A DNA stretch of 64,000 nt from Streptomyces sp. 71268 (GTDB lineage Bacteria; Actinomycetota; Actinomycetes; Streptomycetales; Streptomycetaceae): NCBI RefSeq assembly GCF_029392895.1, contig NZ_CP114200.1, forward strand, positions 7,136,501-7,200,500, read 5' to 3'. Under the pieces are notes generated by a model that worked only from the letters and a program-made list of their open reading frames with translations, made no database searches and was not told the DNA's origin. The position numbers were made by a program, and so were the translations under genes. This document shows, piece after piece, positions 47,882 through 57,501 of the stretch; the first letter of the stretch is position 1, and each line of letters opens with the position of its first letter.

Positions 47882-49113
47882 GGCCCCACCTCGACAATGC
47901 TCAGTTCCGGAACGGGGAAGACCAGGCGGCCGCCCCAGGCGTGCACGAAGGACAGTTGCTCGACCAGCTCGGCCCGCAGGTTCCACGGCAGGACGAGCAC
48001 GTAGTCGGGCCGGTCGACGGCCAGTTGCTCGGGCGGCAGGATCGGGATCCGGGTGCCCGGGGTGAACCTGCCGTGCTTGTACGGGTTGCGGTCCACCGTG
48101 TACGCGAGCAGGTCGGGCCGGATGCCGCAGTGGTTGAGCAGGGTGTTGCCCTTGCCGGGGGCGCCGTAGCCGACGACCGTCTGGCCGCGCTCGGCCGCCT
48201 CGATCAGGAACCGCAGCAGGTCCCGGCGGACCTTGGCGACGCGGGCGGAGAACTCGGCGTACCCGGACAGCTCCCGCAGCCCGGCGGCCTTCTCCCGGGC
48301 CAGCACGTCCACCACCCGCCGGGAGGGCTCGCCGGCCACCTCGGCCGGTCGGGCCCACAACCGGATGGAGCCGCCGTGCGTGGGCAGCAACTCCACGTCC
48401 ACGAGCGTGAGTCCGCCGCTGGCCAGGGCGCGGGCCGCGGAGGCGACCGTGTAGTACTGGAAGTGCTCGTGGTAGATCGTGTCGTACTGGTTCTCCTCGA
48501 TCAGCGTCAGCAGGTGCTGCACCTCGACGGAGACCCAGCCGTCGTCGGCGACCAGGGCGCGCAGCCCCTGGGTGAAGCCGACCACGTCGGGGATGTGGGC
48601 GTACACGTTGTTGGCCACCACCAGGTCGGCCGGGCCGTGTTCGGCGCGCACCTGGGCGCCGGTGGCCGGGTCGAGGAACGCGGTGAGCGTGGGCACGCCC
48701 GCCTCCCGCGCCGCGGCCCCGACGTTCACCGACGGTTCGATGCCCAGGCAGCGCACGCCCCGCTCCACCACGTGCCGCAGCAGGTACCCGTCGTTGCTCG
48801 CGACCTCCACCACGAAGGAGTCGGGCCCGAGCGCCAGCCGCCCGGTGGCGTCGGCGACGAAGGCGCGCGCGTGCTCCACCCAGGAGGTCGAGTACGAGGA
48901 GAAGTACGCGTACTCGCTGAACGTCTCCTCCGGAGTGATCAACGGCGGGAGCTGCGCCAGCCAGCAGTCGGCGCACACCCGCAGGTGCAGCGGGTACGTG
49001 GGCTCCATCCGGTCCAGTTGGTCCGCGGCGAGAAAGCTCTCGCACGGCGGGGTCGCCCCCAGGTCGACGACGCTGGCCAGCGCCGCCGAGCCGCAGAGTC
49101 GGCATCGTGTCAT
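47878..49113 (-). CDS. SAM-dependent sugar C-methyltransferase (TylCIII/NovU type)
   Basis: Protein of 411 aa with the three-part layout of deoxysugar C-methyltransferases: an N-terminal zinc-binding region (CRLCGSAAL and CADCWLAQL), a central SAM fold (FVVEVASNDGYLLRHVVERG) with HEHFQYYTVASA, and a C-terminal Methyltransf_14 domain (GYGAPGKGNTLLNHCGI, DRNPYKHGRFTPGT). These enzymes methylate carbon 3 of a 4-keto-deoxysugar. It therefore suggests a branched methyl sugar in the polymer. Its start directly abuts the preceding glycosyltransferase stop. Confidence 0.88.
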   Translation of the reverse strand: MTRCRLCGSAALASVVDLGATPPCESFLAADQLDRMEPTYPLHLRVCADCWLAQLPPLITPEETFSEYAYFSSYSTSWVEHARAFVADATGRLALGPDSFVVEVASNDGYLLRHVVERGVRCLGIEPSVNVGAAAREAGVPTLTAFLDPATGAQVRAEHGPADLVVANNVYAHIPDVVGFTQGLRALVADDGWVSVEVQHLLTLIEENQYDTIYHEHFQYYTVASAARALASGGLTLVDVELLPTHGGSIRLWARPAEVAGEPSRRVVDVLAREKAAGLRELSGYAEFSARVAKVRRDLLRFLIEAAERGQTVVGYGAPGKGNTLLNHCGIRPDLLAYTVDRNPYKHGRFTPGTRIPILPPEQLAVDRPDYVLVLPWNLRAELVEQLSFVHAWGGRLVFPVPELSIVEVGP

Positions 49114-50388
49114 CTACTGCCCCCATCCCTGCTCGCGCGGGCGCTCCCGCCGCGAGCCAGTGCTGTCGTTCGCCACCGGCGGCGGGCCGACCCCGCCGCC
49201 GGACCACTCCGCGATCGCGGAGCGGTACTCCTCCTCCAGGCGCCGCAGCCCGACGGCCGGGCTGAAGCCCTGTTCGTAGCGGAGCCGGGCCGCCCGGCCC
49301 AGCTCCTGGTTACGGGCCGGATCGGCCGTGATCCGGCGCACGCAGGCCGCGAGCGACGCGGCGTCGCCCGGCTCGTGCAGCAGCCCGGTCACCCCGTCCT
49401 CGACGAGTTCGACGAAGGCGCCGTGGCCGGCGGCGATCGGCGGCACACCGGCCGCCATCGCCTCCACCACCACCAGGCCGAACGTCTCCAGGGACAGCGA
49501 GGGGGCCAGCACGGCGACCGACCGGGCGATGGCCCGCTGGCACTGGTCCTGGTCGTACAGGCCGACGTAGCGCACGTCGTCCCGGCCCTCGGCCCACGCG
49601 CTCACCTCCGCCTCCAGCGGCCCGGTGCCGGCGAGCACCAGTGGCACGCCGACCCCGCCGCCCGCCGCGACCTCGTCCCACGCGGCCATGAGCAGCCGCA
49701 CCCCCTTGGCCTCGGCGAGCCGGCCCAGAAAGAGCAGGTGCTCGCCGGCGCCCTCCCGGCGGGCGGTGGGGTCGGGGACGAAGTTGTGCTTGACCGCCAG
49801 CCGCTCGGGCGGCATGCCGGACCGCACCAGGACCTCGCGCTGCGCCGCCGAGATGCACAGGAACCGCCGCACGCCCGACCACCAGCGCCGCCGGTTGACC
49901 GCCAGGCTCACCGCCAGCGGCACCGTCGCCAGCCGGGAGTTCCGGTAGCAGCCGTGCCGGACGGCCGGCAGCGCCGCCGTGGTGCCGACGCAGTCGGTGC
50001 ACAGCCGGCCCTCCCGCCGCAGCGTGCCGGGCGGGCAGACCTGGGTGTAGTTGTGCAGCGTCGCGACGGCGGGCACGCCCGCGTCGGCGCAGGCGGCGAG
50101 GACCGCGGGCGACAGCAGCGGGAAGACGTTGTGCACGTGCACCACGTCGGGGCGCGTGGCGCGTAGGTGGGCCGCCAACTCCGCGCGTATGGCCGGGTTC
50201 CACGGCACCAGGAGCGGGATGGTGGCCTTGCCGAGCAGCGAGCGGTCGGCGATGTCGTCGCTGCGCCGCTCGAACAGCTCGACCCGGTGGCCGGCCGCGC
50301 GCAGCAGCCCCACCTCCTGGTCGACGACCCTGTTCTCGCCGCTCGGCTGCGCCGACGCGTAGCGGTTGTGCACCACGAGGACGCGCAT
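49114..50388 (-). CDS. glycosyltransferase family 4
   Basis: Protein of 424 aa with a GT-B fold: VVHNRYASAQPSGENRVVDQE and DVVHVHNVFPLLSP in the acceptor half, the Cys-containing VATLHNYTQVCPPGTLRREG and CTDCVG (typical of a GT4 subgroup), then FLGRLAEAKGVRLLM and LETFGLVVVEAMAAGVPPIA with the retaining-transferase ExxE-like region. ATG 50386-50388 follows GAGGTG. Adds one sugar of the repeat unit; specificity unknown. Confidence 0.9.
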   Translation of the reverse strand: MRVLVVHNRYASAQPSGENRVVDQEVGLLRAAGHRVELFERRSDDIADRSLLGKATIPLLVPWNPAIRAELAAHLRATRPDVVHVHNVFPLLSPAVLAACADAGVPAVATLHNYTQVCPPGTLRREGRLCTDCVGTTAALPAVRHGCYRNSRLATVPLAVSLAVNRRRWWSGVRRFLCISAAQREVLVRSGMPPERLAVKHNFVPDPTARREGAGEHLLFLGRLAEAKGVRLLMAAWDEVAAGGGVGVPLVLAGTGPLEAEVSAWAEGRDDVRYVGLYDQDQCQRAIARSVAVLAPSLSLETFGLVVVEAMAAGVPPIAAGHGAFVELVEDGVTGLLHEPGDAASLAACVRRITADPARNQELGRAARLRYEQGFSPAVGLRRLEEEYRSAIAEWSGGGVGPPPVANDSTGSRRERPREQGWGQ

Positions 50389-50395
50389 GGTCACC

Positions 50396-51727
50396 TCACC
50401 TCCGTTCCTGGGCCCAGCGCGGGACGCGCCGTCGTGGGATCGCCGGCGTCCGGCGGGGCGGGGCGGCGCCCGTGCCGGGGGCCGCCAGCAGTGAGGCGGC
50501 CACGGCCAGGTGCAGCAGGTACGGCGACGCGTCACCGAGGCCGGCCTCGGTGTACGAGGAGATCGAGCAGTAGCTGATCAGGAAGATCGCGCAGGCCCTG
50601 GGCAGCGACGGTGGCCGCAGCAGCGCGACGCCGCCGAGCACCAGGAGCAGCGCCGCCACCAGCGTGATGCCGGTCAGTCCCTGCTCGTGGTAGACGGCCA
50701 GCCAACTGTTGTCGATCGGCAGCCCGCCGAAGGACTTGTCGCTCAGGCCCGTGCCGAACAGCTTCTCCGCCGTCGTGCGCGGTGCCGCGAGCAGCGCGTC
50801 CCAGACCTTGGCCCGACCGGTGAGGCTGGAGAAGTTCTCCTGGCTCTGCCCGCGCAGGAACCACGCCCGCAGCGCGGAGGCGAACCCCACCGCGGCGACC
50901 ACGGCGCACGCCACCGTCCAGACGAAGAACCGGCGGGCGGCGGCGCTGGTCAGCACGAGCGAGCCGATCGCCAGCAGCAACCCGACGAGCAGGCCGATGG
51001 TGGCCGTGCGGGTGTGCGTCAGCGCGAGCAGGACCAGGGACGGCACGATGATCACCGTCGCGCTGAGCCGGTCGGCCTGCCGGCCGATGGCGAGCAGCAC
51101 GGTGAGCCCGATGACCACCGCCGCGTACTGGCCGATCTGCGGCGGTGTCAGCGGCCACAACGCGCCGACCAGCCGCCCGCCGTACAGCTCGGGCATGGCC
51201 GCGCCCGGCGAGATGAGCAGGCCGGCGGCGGCGGAGCCGAGCACCACGAAGTACAGCCGGACGTGGCTGCGTACGAACCTCAGGCTCCCGTCCCACCAGC
51301 GGCTGAGCAGCCACAGCGTGCCGACGAACAGGGTCAGCCTGGTGCACCGGAACAGCGCGCCGAACCCGGACTCCAGCCGCAGGCTGGAGATCAGGCTCGG
51401 CACCAGCAGCAGGGTGAGCAGCAGCAGGAAGGCGCTGGCCCGGATGCGCAGCCGCGCGTTGAGCACGAGCGCCAGCGCGAACGCGGTGACCAGCGCGCCC
51501 ATGGTGACCATCTGGATGAGGGAGCGGGGCAGCGGGACGATGGTCCTCGCCCCGGCGGAGCCGAGCGTGTTGAGGACCAGCAGCCCCCACACGACGCCGA
51601 CGAGCCCCGGCGCGACCGTCGGCCCCGCCGGCCCCGTCGGGCCGTCGGTTCGCCCGCCCGCCGCCTCCGGCCGGCCCGCCGCCTCCGCCCCTCCCGGCAG
51701 TACGCCGCGCCGCGGGTCACCGTCCAT
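50396..51727 (-). CDS. O-antigen ligase/Wzy-type polymerase
   Basis: Membrane protein of 443 aa with about ten to eleven hydrophobic helices and a central periplasmic-side loop containing FSSLTGRAKVWDALLAAP and GLSDKSFGGLPIDNSWLAVYHEQG, which fits the Wzy_C/O-antigen ligase family (GRxxxW and a late DNxxL). It would polymerise repeat units outside the membrane. The start is inside the end of the beta-helix gene (10-nt overlap for ATG 51727); an upstream GTG at 51736 is possible. Confidence 0.83.
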   Translation of the reverse strand: MDGDPRRGVLPGGAEAAGRPEAAGGRTDGPTGPAGPTVAPGLVGVVWGLLVLNTLGSAGARTIVPLPRSLIQMVTMGALVTAFALALVLNARLRIRASAFLLLLTLLLVPSLISSLRLESGFGALFRCTRLTLFVGTLWLLSRWWDGSLRFVRSHVRLYFVVLGSAAAGLLISPGAAMPELYGGRLVGALWPLTPPQIGQYAAVVIGLTVLLAIGRQADRLSATVIIVPSLVLLALTHTRTATIGLLVGLLLAIGSLVLTSAAARRFFVWTVACAVVAAVGFASALRAWFLRGQSQENFSSLTGRAKVWDALLAAPRTTAEKLFGTGLSDKSFGGLPIDNSWLAVYHEQGLTGITLVAALLLVLGGVALLRPPSLPRACAIFLISYCSISSYTEAGLGDASPYLLHLAVAASLLAAPGTGAAPPRRTPAIPRRRVPRWAQERR

Positions 51728-53267
51728 CGTGGTCACCGCCCCCGGCGCGCAGGGTGCTGCCCGCGTCCTGCCCGTACGGCGCGTCACGCCACCGTCCGAA
51801 GTCGAGCACCCGGCTCGGGTCGTGGGCCACGAACTTCCAGGGGCCCAGGTAGACGTTGTCGTGCCAGCGGTTGTGCTGCCGGTGGGTGACGGCGGACGCC
51901 ACCCGCGTGCCCCGGTACGGCGACCAGTGCGGGTAGCTGCCGTAGTTGGCCAGCACCGCCATCCGCTGGCACGCGTCCGCGCATCCGGCGACGGAGGGGC
52001 CCGCGACGAAGCGGTTGTGGTGGATGTCCACCCGCTGGGTCTTCCACCGGCAGTCGGCGTACAGCGGCGCGCTGCCGATCGCCGGTCGCGCGCAGCGCTC
52101 CGGGCGCGGCACCAGCAGCGTGCAGTCACCGGTGGAGGTGTTGGCCGGGCTGTTGCAGAACCGGTCGGCGTTCTCCCACAGGGTGATCCCGGACCAGTTG
52201 TCCTCCAGAAGGTTCCGGTGGATCTCGATCCTGTCCGTGCGGGCCCGCACCCGTGGCTCGCCACCGGACTCGGACACGTACAGCGTCGCGTACGGGAAGT
52301 CGTCGCCGCGCCCGGCCGCCCGCCGGCCCTCGACCCGGTTGTTGCGCCGGAAGGTGTTGGCGCGGATGACCGCGTTGTAGCTGGTCTCGTAGATCAGCGC
52401 GGCGCCGTCGTTGGCCTCCACCACGTTGTTCTCGATACGGAAGTCGTTGTTGTTGGTGTCGGCCCACAGCCCGGTGCCTCGGTTGTCGTGCACCCAGTTG
52501 CCGCGCACGTCGGCGCCGCCCACGGCCCAGAACTTGGCGCCCCCGGTGCAGCCACAGCCCGGCCGCCGCCGTTCCCAGTCGTCGGTGTTGTTGGCCACGA
52601 TCTCGTTGCCCTCGACCAGCAGGTCGCGGATGGTGTCGCCGGCCTTGTACGCGTTCAGGCCGTACTGCCCGTTGCCCCGCAGGCAGTTGGCCCGCACCCG
52701 TTGGCGGGCGCCGGCCATCAGCCCGGCGCCGGAGTTGTGCTGGATGGTGGCGTGCTCGATCACCCACCCGTCGGCCGAGTCGTGGTTGACCACGCCCTCG
52801 TTGTGCGGCGCGACGAACCCCTGCACGGTCAGGTGGCGGATGGCGACGTCGGGGGCGCCGCCGCCGAACGCGTACTGGTTGGTCCCGCGCCCGTCGAGCA
52901 CCGCGCCCGGCGCGCCGAGGTAGCGGTTCCCCGGCTTGGGGACGACCTGGGCGTAGCGGTGCGGTTCGAGCCGGTGCCTGCCGGGGCGCAGCCAGAACGT
53001 GGTGTGCGGCGGGCTGCTCCGGGTCTTGGCCGCCAGGTCGTCGACGACCGCCGGGTCCACCGGCACCGCACCGGCCGGCGCCTTCGCCGGCCCGGCCATC
53101 GGCTCGGCGCACACCCGGGCCACGGCCCCGGCGCCCACCGGTGGTGTCGGCGCCGGCGCGCCGGTCGGTCGCGCCGGGCCGTCCGGCGCGCTCGCACAGC
53201 CGGCCGCCAGCAGGGCCAGCGCCAGTGGCGCCGCCGACCACGTCCGATGCCGCCTCTTGATCCCCAC
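51717..53267 (-). CDS. secreted parallel beta-helix lipoprotein (polysaccharide lyase/epimerase-like)
   Basis: Protein of 516 aa with a lipoprotein signal (LALALLAAGCASAP, Cys at about 24) and a Pro-rich spacer, then many short parallel beta-helix coils rich in Asn (for example HNSGAGLMAGARQRVRANCL, EGNEIVANNTDDW and WADTNNNDFRIENNVVE). Such folds occur in pectate/alginate lyases, mannuronan epimerases and NosD-like proteins. In an exopolysaccharide operon it probably trims or modifies the polymer at the cell surface. No specific catalytic triad could be assigned. Confidence 0.83.
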   Translation of the reverse strand: MGIKRRHRTWSAAPLALALLAAGCASAPDGPARPTGAPAPTPPVGAGAVARVCAEPMAGPAKAPAGAVPVDPAVVDDLAAKTRSSPPHTTFWLRPGRHRLEPHRYAQVVPKPGNRYLGAPGAVLDGRGTNQYAFGGGAPDVAIRHLTVQGFVAPHNEGVVNHDSADGWVIEHATIQHNSGAGLMAGARQRVRANCLRGNGQYGLNAYKAGDTIRDLLVEGNEIVANNTDDWERRRPGCGCTGGAKFWAVGGADVRGNWVHDNRGTGLWADTNNNDFRIENNVVEANDGAALIYETSYNAVIRANTFRRNNRVEGRRAAGRGDDFPYATLYVSESGGEPRVRARTDRIEIHRNLLEDNWSGITLWENADRFCNSPANTSTGDCTLLVPRPERCARPAIGSAPLYADCRWKTQRVDIHHNRFVAGPSVAGCADACQRMAVLANYGSYPHWSPYRGTRVASAVTHRQHNRWHDNVYLGPWKFVAHDPSRVLDFGRWRDAPYGQDAGSTLRAGGGDHDGR

Positions 53268-53276
53268 CCGCCCCCC

Positions 53277-55253
53277 TCAGCCGTGGAACCTGAGCACGGT
53301 GGTGAACTCGCCCGACCACCCGGCGCCACCGGCGAAGCCGGTGCCGACCAGCGTGGTGGCGGGTTCCTTGCGCCCGAAGCCGGGGGAGTACCAGCCCAAC
53401 GGCGGTTCGACCGCGCCGCGCTGGGCCGACCAGCGCAGTCGCCCTGGCAGTTCGAGGACGGCGGAGCGGTGCTCGCCGTCCCGGGTCCAGGTCAGCTCGG
53501 CCCGGTCGCCCACCAGGTCCGCGACGATCGCCGGCCCGAGGTGGAAGGCCAGCCGCGCGGCCCGGCGCGGCCCGCGCACCTCGTCCACGATCCGCAACTC
53601 CCGCGTCGCGGCACTCAGCTCCACCCGGCGCCGGTGCGCCACCGGCCGGTACCCGTCGTGCTCGGCGTACCAGCGATCCACCCCGTCCCCGGCGGTGCCG
53701 GACGCGTTCGCGAAGAGCACCCGGCCACGGGCCTGCCGGGTCCACAGGAACGGGCCCCCGGAGACGGACTGGTCCACGCCGCCCAGCTCCAGCGTGTTGT
53801 GGGCGAGGGTGGACCGGAAGTACCGCCGCCACTCGGGCTCCCCGTGGTAGCAGTACGTGCCCGGGTCGGCCAGTACATCGACCCCCTCCTGCCGGACCTC
53901 CACGGACAGCGCGTCAGCGTGGGCGTGCGCGGCGATGGCCAGGAAGCCGTGCGGACCGCCGTCACAGCGGCACCAGATCCCCGCCGGGCCGCGCAGGACG
54001 GTCAGCCCCGCGTCGGCGAAGTGGGCCGGCCGGTCGGCCGGGCGGGGCGTGTCCGGCGCGGCCTCCCGCTTCGCGTACGGCCGGATCAGCGCGGCCAGCA
54101 GCGGGGTGCGGACATCGGTGCCGGACACCGTCGGCCACCAGGGGAGCCGACCGAACACGGCGTCACCGGTGGCCAGCAGCGAGCCCCAGCGGTCGGTGCC
54201 CGCGCCGTCCACGACCAGGCCGTGCCCGTCGTCCGCGTCCCCCTGGCGCGGCGGCCGCAGCCGGTCGTCCACGACGGCCGCGAGCGCGTCCGTCATCCGC
54301 AGCAGCACCAGGTGGACCGCCGGCGGGACCGGCACGCCGGCGGCGTCCGCCTCGGCCACCGCCGCCAGGCCCAGCTCCAGCACCAGCCCGTGGTACTCGG
54401 TGGCCAGCTCGCGGTTGAGGCCGGAGCCGAAGGTGTTGCTCCGCAGGTGCCGCTCCAGGCAGCGCAGTGCGTCGTCCCGCCAGCGCGCCGAGTCGGGGAA
54501 CCAGTCGAACGCGCAGGCCGCCGCCGACTGCCCGGCGGCCTCGGCGATGACGTGGTTGTTGGCCGACGACCCCCGGCTGGGGAAGGCGGCCAGCCAGCGC
54601 TGGTGGTGCCAGACCTGGTGGCGCGCCACCGGGTTGTCCTCGAACAGGGCGGCCACGCCCGGCCAGCCGTCGAGCAGCCGGCGGACCCACACCCAGGACA
54701 GCAGCCGGATCCCCAGCTCGATGCCGCTGATCCAGTGCGCCCCGCGCAGCGGCGGGTTGGCCGCCCACCAGGAGCGCAGGTGCGCGGCGACGCGCTCGGC
54801 GTACCGCTCGTCCCCGCTGAGCGCGTACGCGGCGGCGAGCACGGTCAGGTACTGGTGCCGGGACAGCTCCCAGATCTGCTTGATGTCCCCGACCGCCTCC
54901 TCGCTCCGGTACGGCACGTCGAAGGCGTAACCCGACGGGGCGCGGCGCCCGGTCTTCGGGTCGTACCACCAGTCCGGGTCCGCGAGGTCCTCGCGGGACA
55001 CCCCGAAGAACTCGGCGTGCCCGGCCAACAGTCGGTCCGCCTCGGCGAGCAGCCGCTTCGCGGCGTCCGGCGGCACCGCGTCGAGCGCCCCGGCGGGCAG
55101 CGCCGAGGTGAACCGGGCGCCGGTCACCTCCGGCGCGACCGGCGGCGCCGACCGCCAGCGCCGCCTGCGCACCGTGTCGACCACCCGCCCGCCGACCTCC
55201 CGTGGCCCCATCCGGGACAGCCGCCGCAGGTACCACACCGCGCTCCCGGTCAT
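53277..55253 (-). CDS. heparinase II/III family protein
   Basis: Protein of 658 aa with an N-terminal alpha/alpha toroid (WELSRHQYLTVLAAAYALSGDERYAE, then GIELGIRLLSW and SSANNHVIAEAAG with the catalytic Asn/His region, ATEYHGLVLELG with Tyr) and a C-terminal beta-sandwich (AAHAHADALSVEVRQEG, then DPGTYCYHGE). These proteins are uronate-polysaccharide lyases. No signal peptide is evident, so action may be cytoplasmic or at the membrane. The ATG overlaps the preceding gene stop (ATGA). Often found next to Gfo/Idh/MocA and asparagine synthase genes in polysaccharide loci. Confidence 0.88.
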   Translation of the reverse strand: MTGSAVWYLRRLSRMGPREVGGRVVDTVRRRRWRSAPPVAPEVTGARFTSALPAGALDAVPPDAAKRLLAEADRLLAGHAEFFGVSREDLADPDWWYDPKTGRRAPSGYAFDVPYRSEEAVGDIKQIWELSRHQYLTVLAAAYALSGDERYAERVAAHLRSWWAANPPLRGAHWISGIELGIRLLSWVWVRRLLDGWPGVAALFEDNPVARHQVWHHQRWLAAFPSRGSSANNHVIAEAAGQSAAACAFDWFPDSARWRDDALRCLERHLRSNTFGSGLNRELATEYHGLVLELGLAAVAEADAAGVPVPPAVHLVLLRMTDALAAVVDDRLRPPRQGDADDGHGLVVDGAGTDRWGSLLATGDAVFGRLPWWPTVSGTDVRTPLLAALIRPYAKREAAPDTPRPADRPAHFADAGLTVLRGPAGIWCRCDGGPHGFLAIAAHAHADALSVEVRQEGVDVLADPGTYCYHGEPEWRRYFRSTLAHNTLELGGVDQSVSGGPFLWTRQARGRVLFANASGTAGDGVDRWYAEHDGYRPVAHRRRVELSAATRELRIVDEVRGPRRAARLAFHLGPAIVADLVGDRAELTWTRDGEHRSAVLELPGRLRWSAQRGAVEPPLGWYSPGFGRKEPATTLVGTGFAGGAGWSGEFTTVLRFHG

Positions 55254-57475
55254 CGCGCCCTCGCCAACGTCACCGGCGCGCCGCCGACCAGGCTGGTCCG
55301 CACGGCGAGGGTGGCCGCCGTGGTGGCGGCCAGCGACTCCAGCGACACCGGCATCGGCCCGCCGGTGCGCACGGCTTTGAGGAAGGCGTCCAGTTCGGCG
55401 CGCTGGCCCTTGTCCCGGGCCTTGGGCAGCCGCGAGCTGACCCACCGCCTGCCGCGACCGCCGTACACGGAGGCCCGTACGAAGTCGTCGAGCCGCAGCG
55501 CGCGACCGCCCGCGACCACGTCCAGCGTCTCCTTGGGGAAACCGGCCGGGCCGGTGGTGACGTAGCTGATGGTGGCGGTGGACCCGCCCGGGTAGCGCAG
55601 CACGACCTGGAGGTCGCCGCCGTCCTCGTGGCCGGGCGCGGCGAGCGCGTACACCGACAGCGGGTCGGCCCCGAGCAGCCAGCTCGCCGTGTCGATGAAG
55701 TGGCCGCCCTCGCCGGCGAACCGGGAGCCCTGGGTGCCCTGTTGCAGGTACCAACTGCCGTGTTCCAGGCGGCCCGCGTTGACCAGGTAGCGCAGGTTGC
55801 CCGGCCCGGTCCGGGCGCCGAAGCGGTGCCGCGCCTGACGCAGCAACGGGGCGAACCGGCGGTTGAAGCCCACCTGGAGCCGGTCGTTGCCGGACTCCTC
55901 GACCGCCGCGAGCACACCGGCCAGCTCGTCCTCGGTGAGCGCCAGCGGCTTCTCCACGAAGACCGCCTTGCCGGCGAGCAGGGCCCTGCGGGTCAGTTCG
56001 GCGTGCGAGCTGTGCCGGGTGACCACGAACACCGCGTCGATGCCCGGGTCGTCGAGTACGGCGTCCAGGTCGGTGGTCGCCTCGGCGAAGCCGAACTTGC
56101 GCTGGGCGTTGGCCGCGGACAGCGCCGTCGTGGTGACGACCCGGGCCAGCTCGACGCCCTCGCGCTGGGCCAGGTGCGGCAGCAGCATCGACGTCGCGTA
56201 GTTGCCCGCGCCGGCGAACGCCAGCCGCACCGGCGCGTGACCGGTCCGGGCCGGCGCCCTGGTGGGGCCGGCGCCACGGCGTACCGCGGGCACGGTCAGG
56301 GTCGGGGCCGCCGCCTCGGCCCCCCGCTCGGCGAGGTCCGGGTGGTCCGGCTGGTCGGGGTACCGGAACAGCACGGCCACGGCCTTCAGGTCGCCCTCCT
56401 CCAGGCGCCGGTAGGTCTCCACGGCCTCGGCGAAGTCGGCGACGTGCGAGACCAGCGGCTCCACGTCGATCCGGCCACGGGCCAGCAGGTCCAGGACGCA
56501 CGCCAGGTTGCGCCGCTCGGTCCAGCGCACGTAGCCGATCGGGTAGTCCCGCCCCTCCAGCTCGTACTCCGGGTCGTAGCGCCCGGGGCCGTAGCTGCGG
56601 GAGAACCGGACGTCCAGCTCCTTCTCGTAGTACGCGTTCCACGGCAGGTTCAGGCTGCACTTGCCGATGTCCACGACCCGGCCCCGGTCCCGGCTCAACT
56701 GGGCGGCAAGCTCGACGGGTTGGTTGCTGGCGCCGCCGGCGGCCAGGTACACCTGGTCCACGCCGTGCCCGTCGGTCAGCTCGGCGACGGAGCTGGCCAC
56801 CGCCACCGACGCCGGGTCGCCACAGGTCGTGGCGCCCAACCGGGTGGCGAGTTCGCAGCGCACCGGGTCGGGGTCGACCCCGACGACGCTCACCCCCGAC
56901 GCGGCCAGGAACTGCACCACCAGTTGCCCGATCAGCCCGAGGCCGATGACCAGCGCCACGTCGCCGAGCCGCGGTTCGCCCTGGCGCACGCCCTGGAGCG
57001 CGATCGACCCGACGGTGCCGAAGGCCGCGTGCCGTGGCGCGAGGCCGTCCGGCACCCGGGCGTAGAGGTTCCTCGGCACCCAGTTCAGCTCGGCGTGCAG
57101 GGCGTGCTCGTTGCCGGCGCAGGCGACCAGGTCGCCGACCTTCACGTCGTCGACCCCGGCGCCGACCTGCTCGACCACCCCGCACAGCGAGTAGCCGAGC
57201 GGCGTGTACGAGTCCAGCTTGCCCATCACCTTGCGGTAGGTGGCGGGCACCCCGTTGGTGGCCACGCTCTGCACGACCTTGGCCACCTGGTCCGGCCGGG
57301 AGCGGGCCTTGCCCAGCATCGACATGCCGGCCTCGGAGACCTTCATCAGCTCGGTTCCGGTGGAGATCAGCGAGTAGGCGCTGCGTACCAGCACGCCGCC
57401 GGGCTTGCACCCCGGCACCGGCACGTCGAGCAGCGCCAGCTCGCCGCTCTTGTAGTTCTGCACAACCTGTTTCAC
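55250..57475 (-). CDS. alcohol dehydrogenase / Gfo-Idh-MocA oxidoreductase fusion
   Basis: Protein of 741 aa. Residues about 1-375 form a medium-chain zinc-type dehydrogenase (YSLISTGTELMKVSE, GYSLCGVVEQVGAGVDDVKVGD, NAD loop VIGLGLIGQLVVQFL). After an Ala/Pro-rich linker, residues about 415-741 form a Gfo/Idh/MocA enzyme (RLAFAGAGNYATSMLLPHL, VFVVTRHSSHAELTRRAL, KAVFVEKPLALTEDEL with the Lys-Pro motif, and GEGGHFIDTASWLLG with the catalytic His/Asp region). The two NAD enzymes probably carry out consecutive oxidation/reduction on a sugar or uronate. Such fusions are seen in exopolysaccharide clusters; the true reaction is not known. Confidence 0.88.
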   Translation of the reverse strand: MKQVVQNYKSGELALLDVPVPGCKPGGVLVRSAYSLISTGTELMKVSEAGMSMLGKARSRPDQVAKVVQSVATNGVPATYRKVMGKLDSYTPLGYSLCGVVEQVGAGVDDVKVGDLVACAGNEHALHAELNWVPRNLYARVPDGLAPRHAAFGTVGSIALQGVRQGEPRLGDVALVIGLGLIGQLVVQFLAASGVSVVGVDPDPVRCELATRLGATTCGDPASVAVASSVAELTDGHGVDQVYLAAGGASNQPVELAAQLSRDRGRVVDIGKCSLNLPWNAYYEKELDVRFSRSYGPGRYDPEYELEGRDYPIGYVRWTERRNLACVLDLLARGRIDVEPLVSHVADFAEAVETYRRLEEGDLKAVAVLFRYPDQPDHPDLAERGAEAAAPTLTVPAVRRGAGPTRAPARTGHAPVRLAFAGAGNYATSMLLPHLAQREGVELARVVTTTALSAANAQRKFGFAEATTDLDAVLDDPGIDAVFVVTRHSSHAELTRRALLAGKAVFVEKPLALTEDELAGVLAAVEESGNDRLQVGFNRRFAPLLRQARHRFGARTGPGNLRYLVNAGRLEHGSWYLQQGTQGSRFAGEGGHFIDTASWLLGADPLSVYALAAPGHEDGGDLQVVLRYPGGSTATISYVTTGPAGFPKETLDVVAGGRALRLDDFVRASVYGGRGRRWVSSRLPKARDKGQRAELDAFLKAVRTGGPMPVSLESLAATTAATLAVRTSLVGGAPVTLARAR

Positions 57476-57501
57476 CCGAGCTCCTCGTGATGTCTACGCC
57501 G

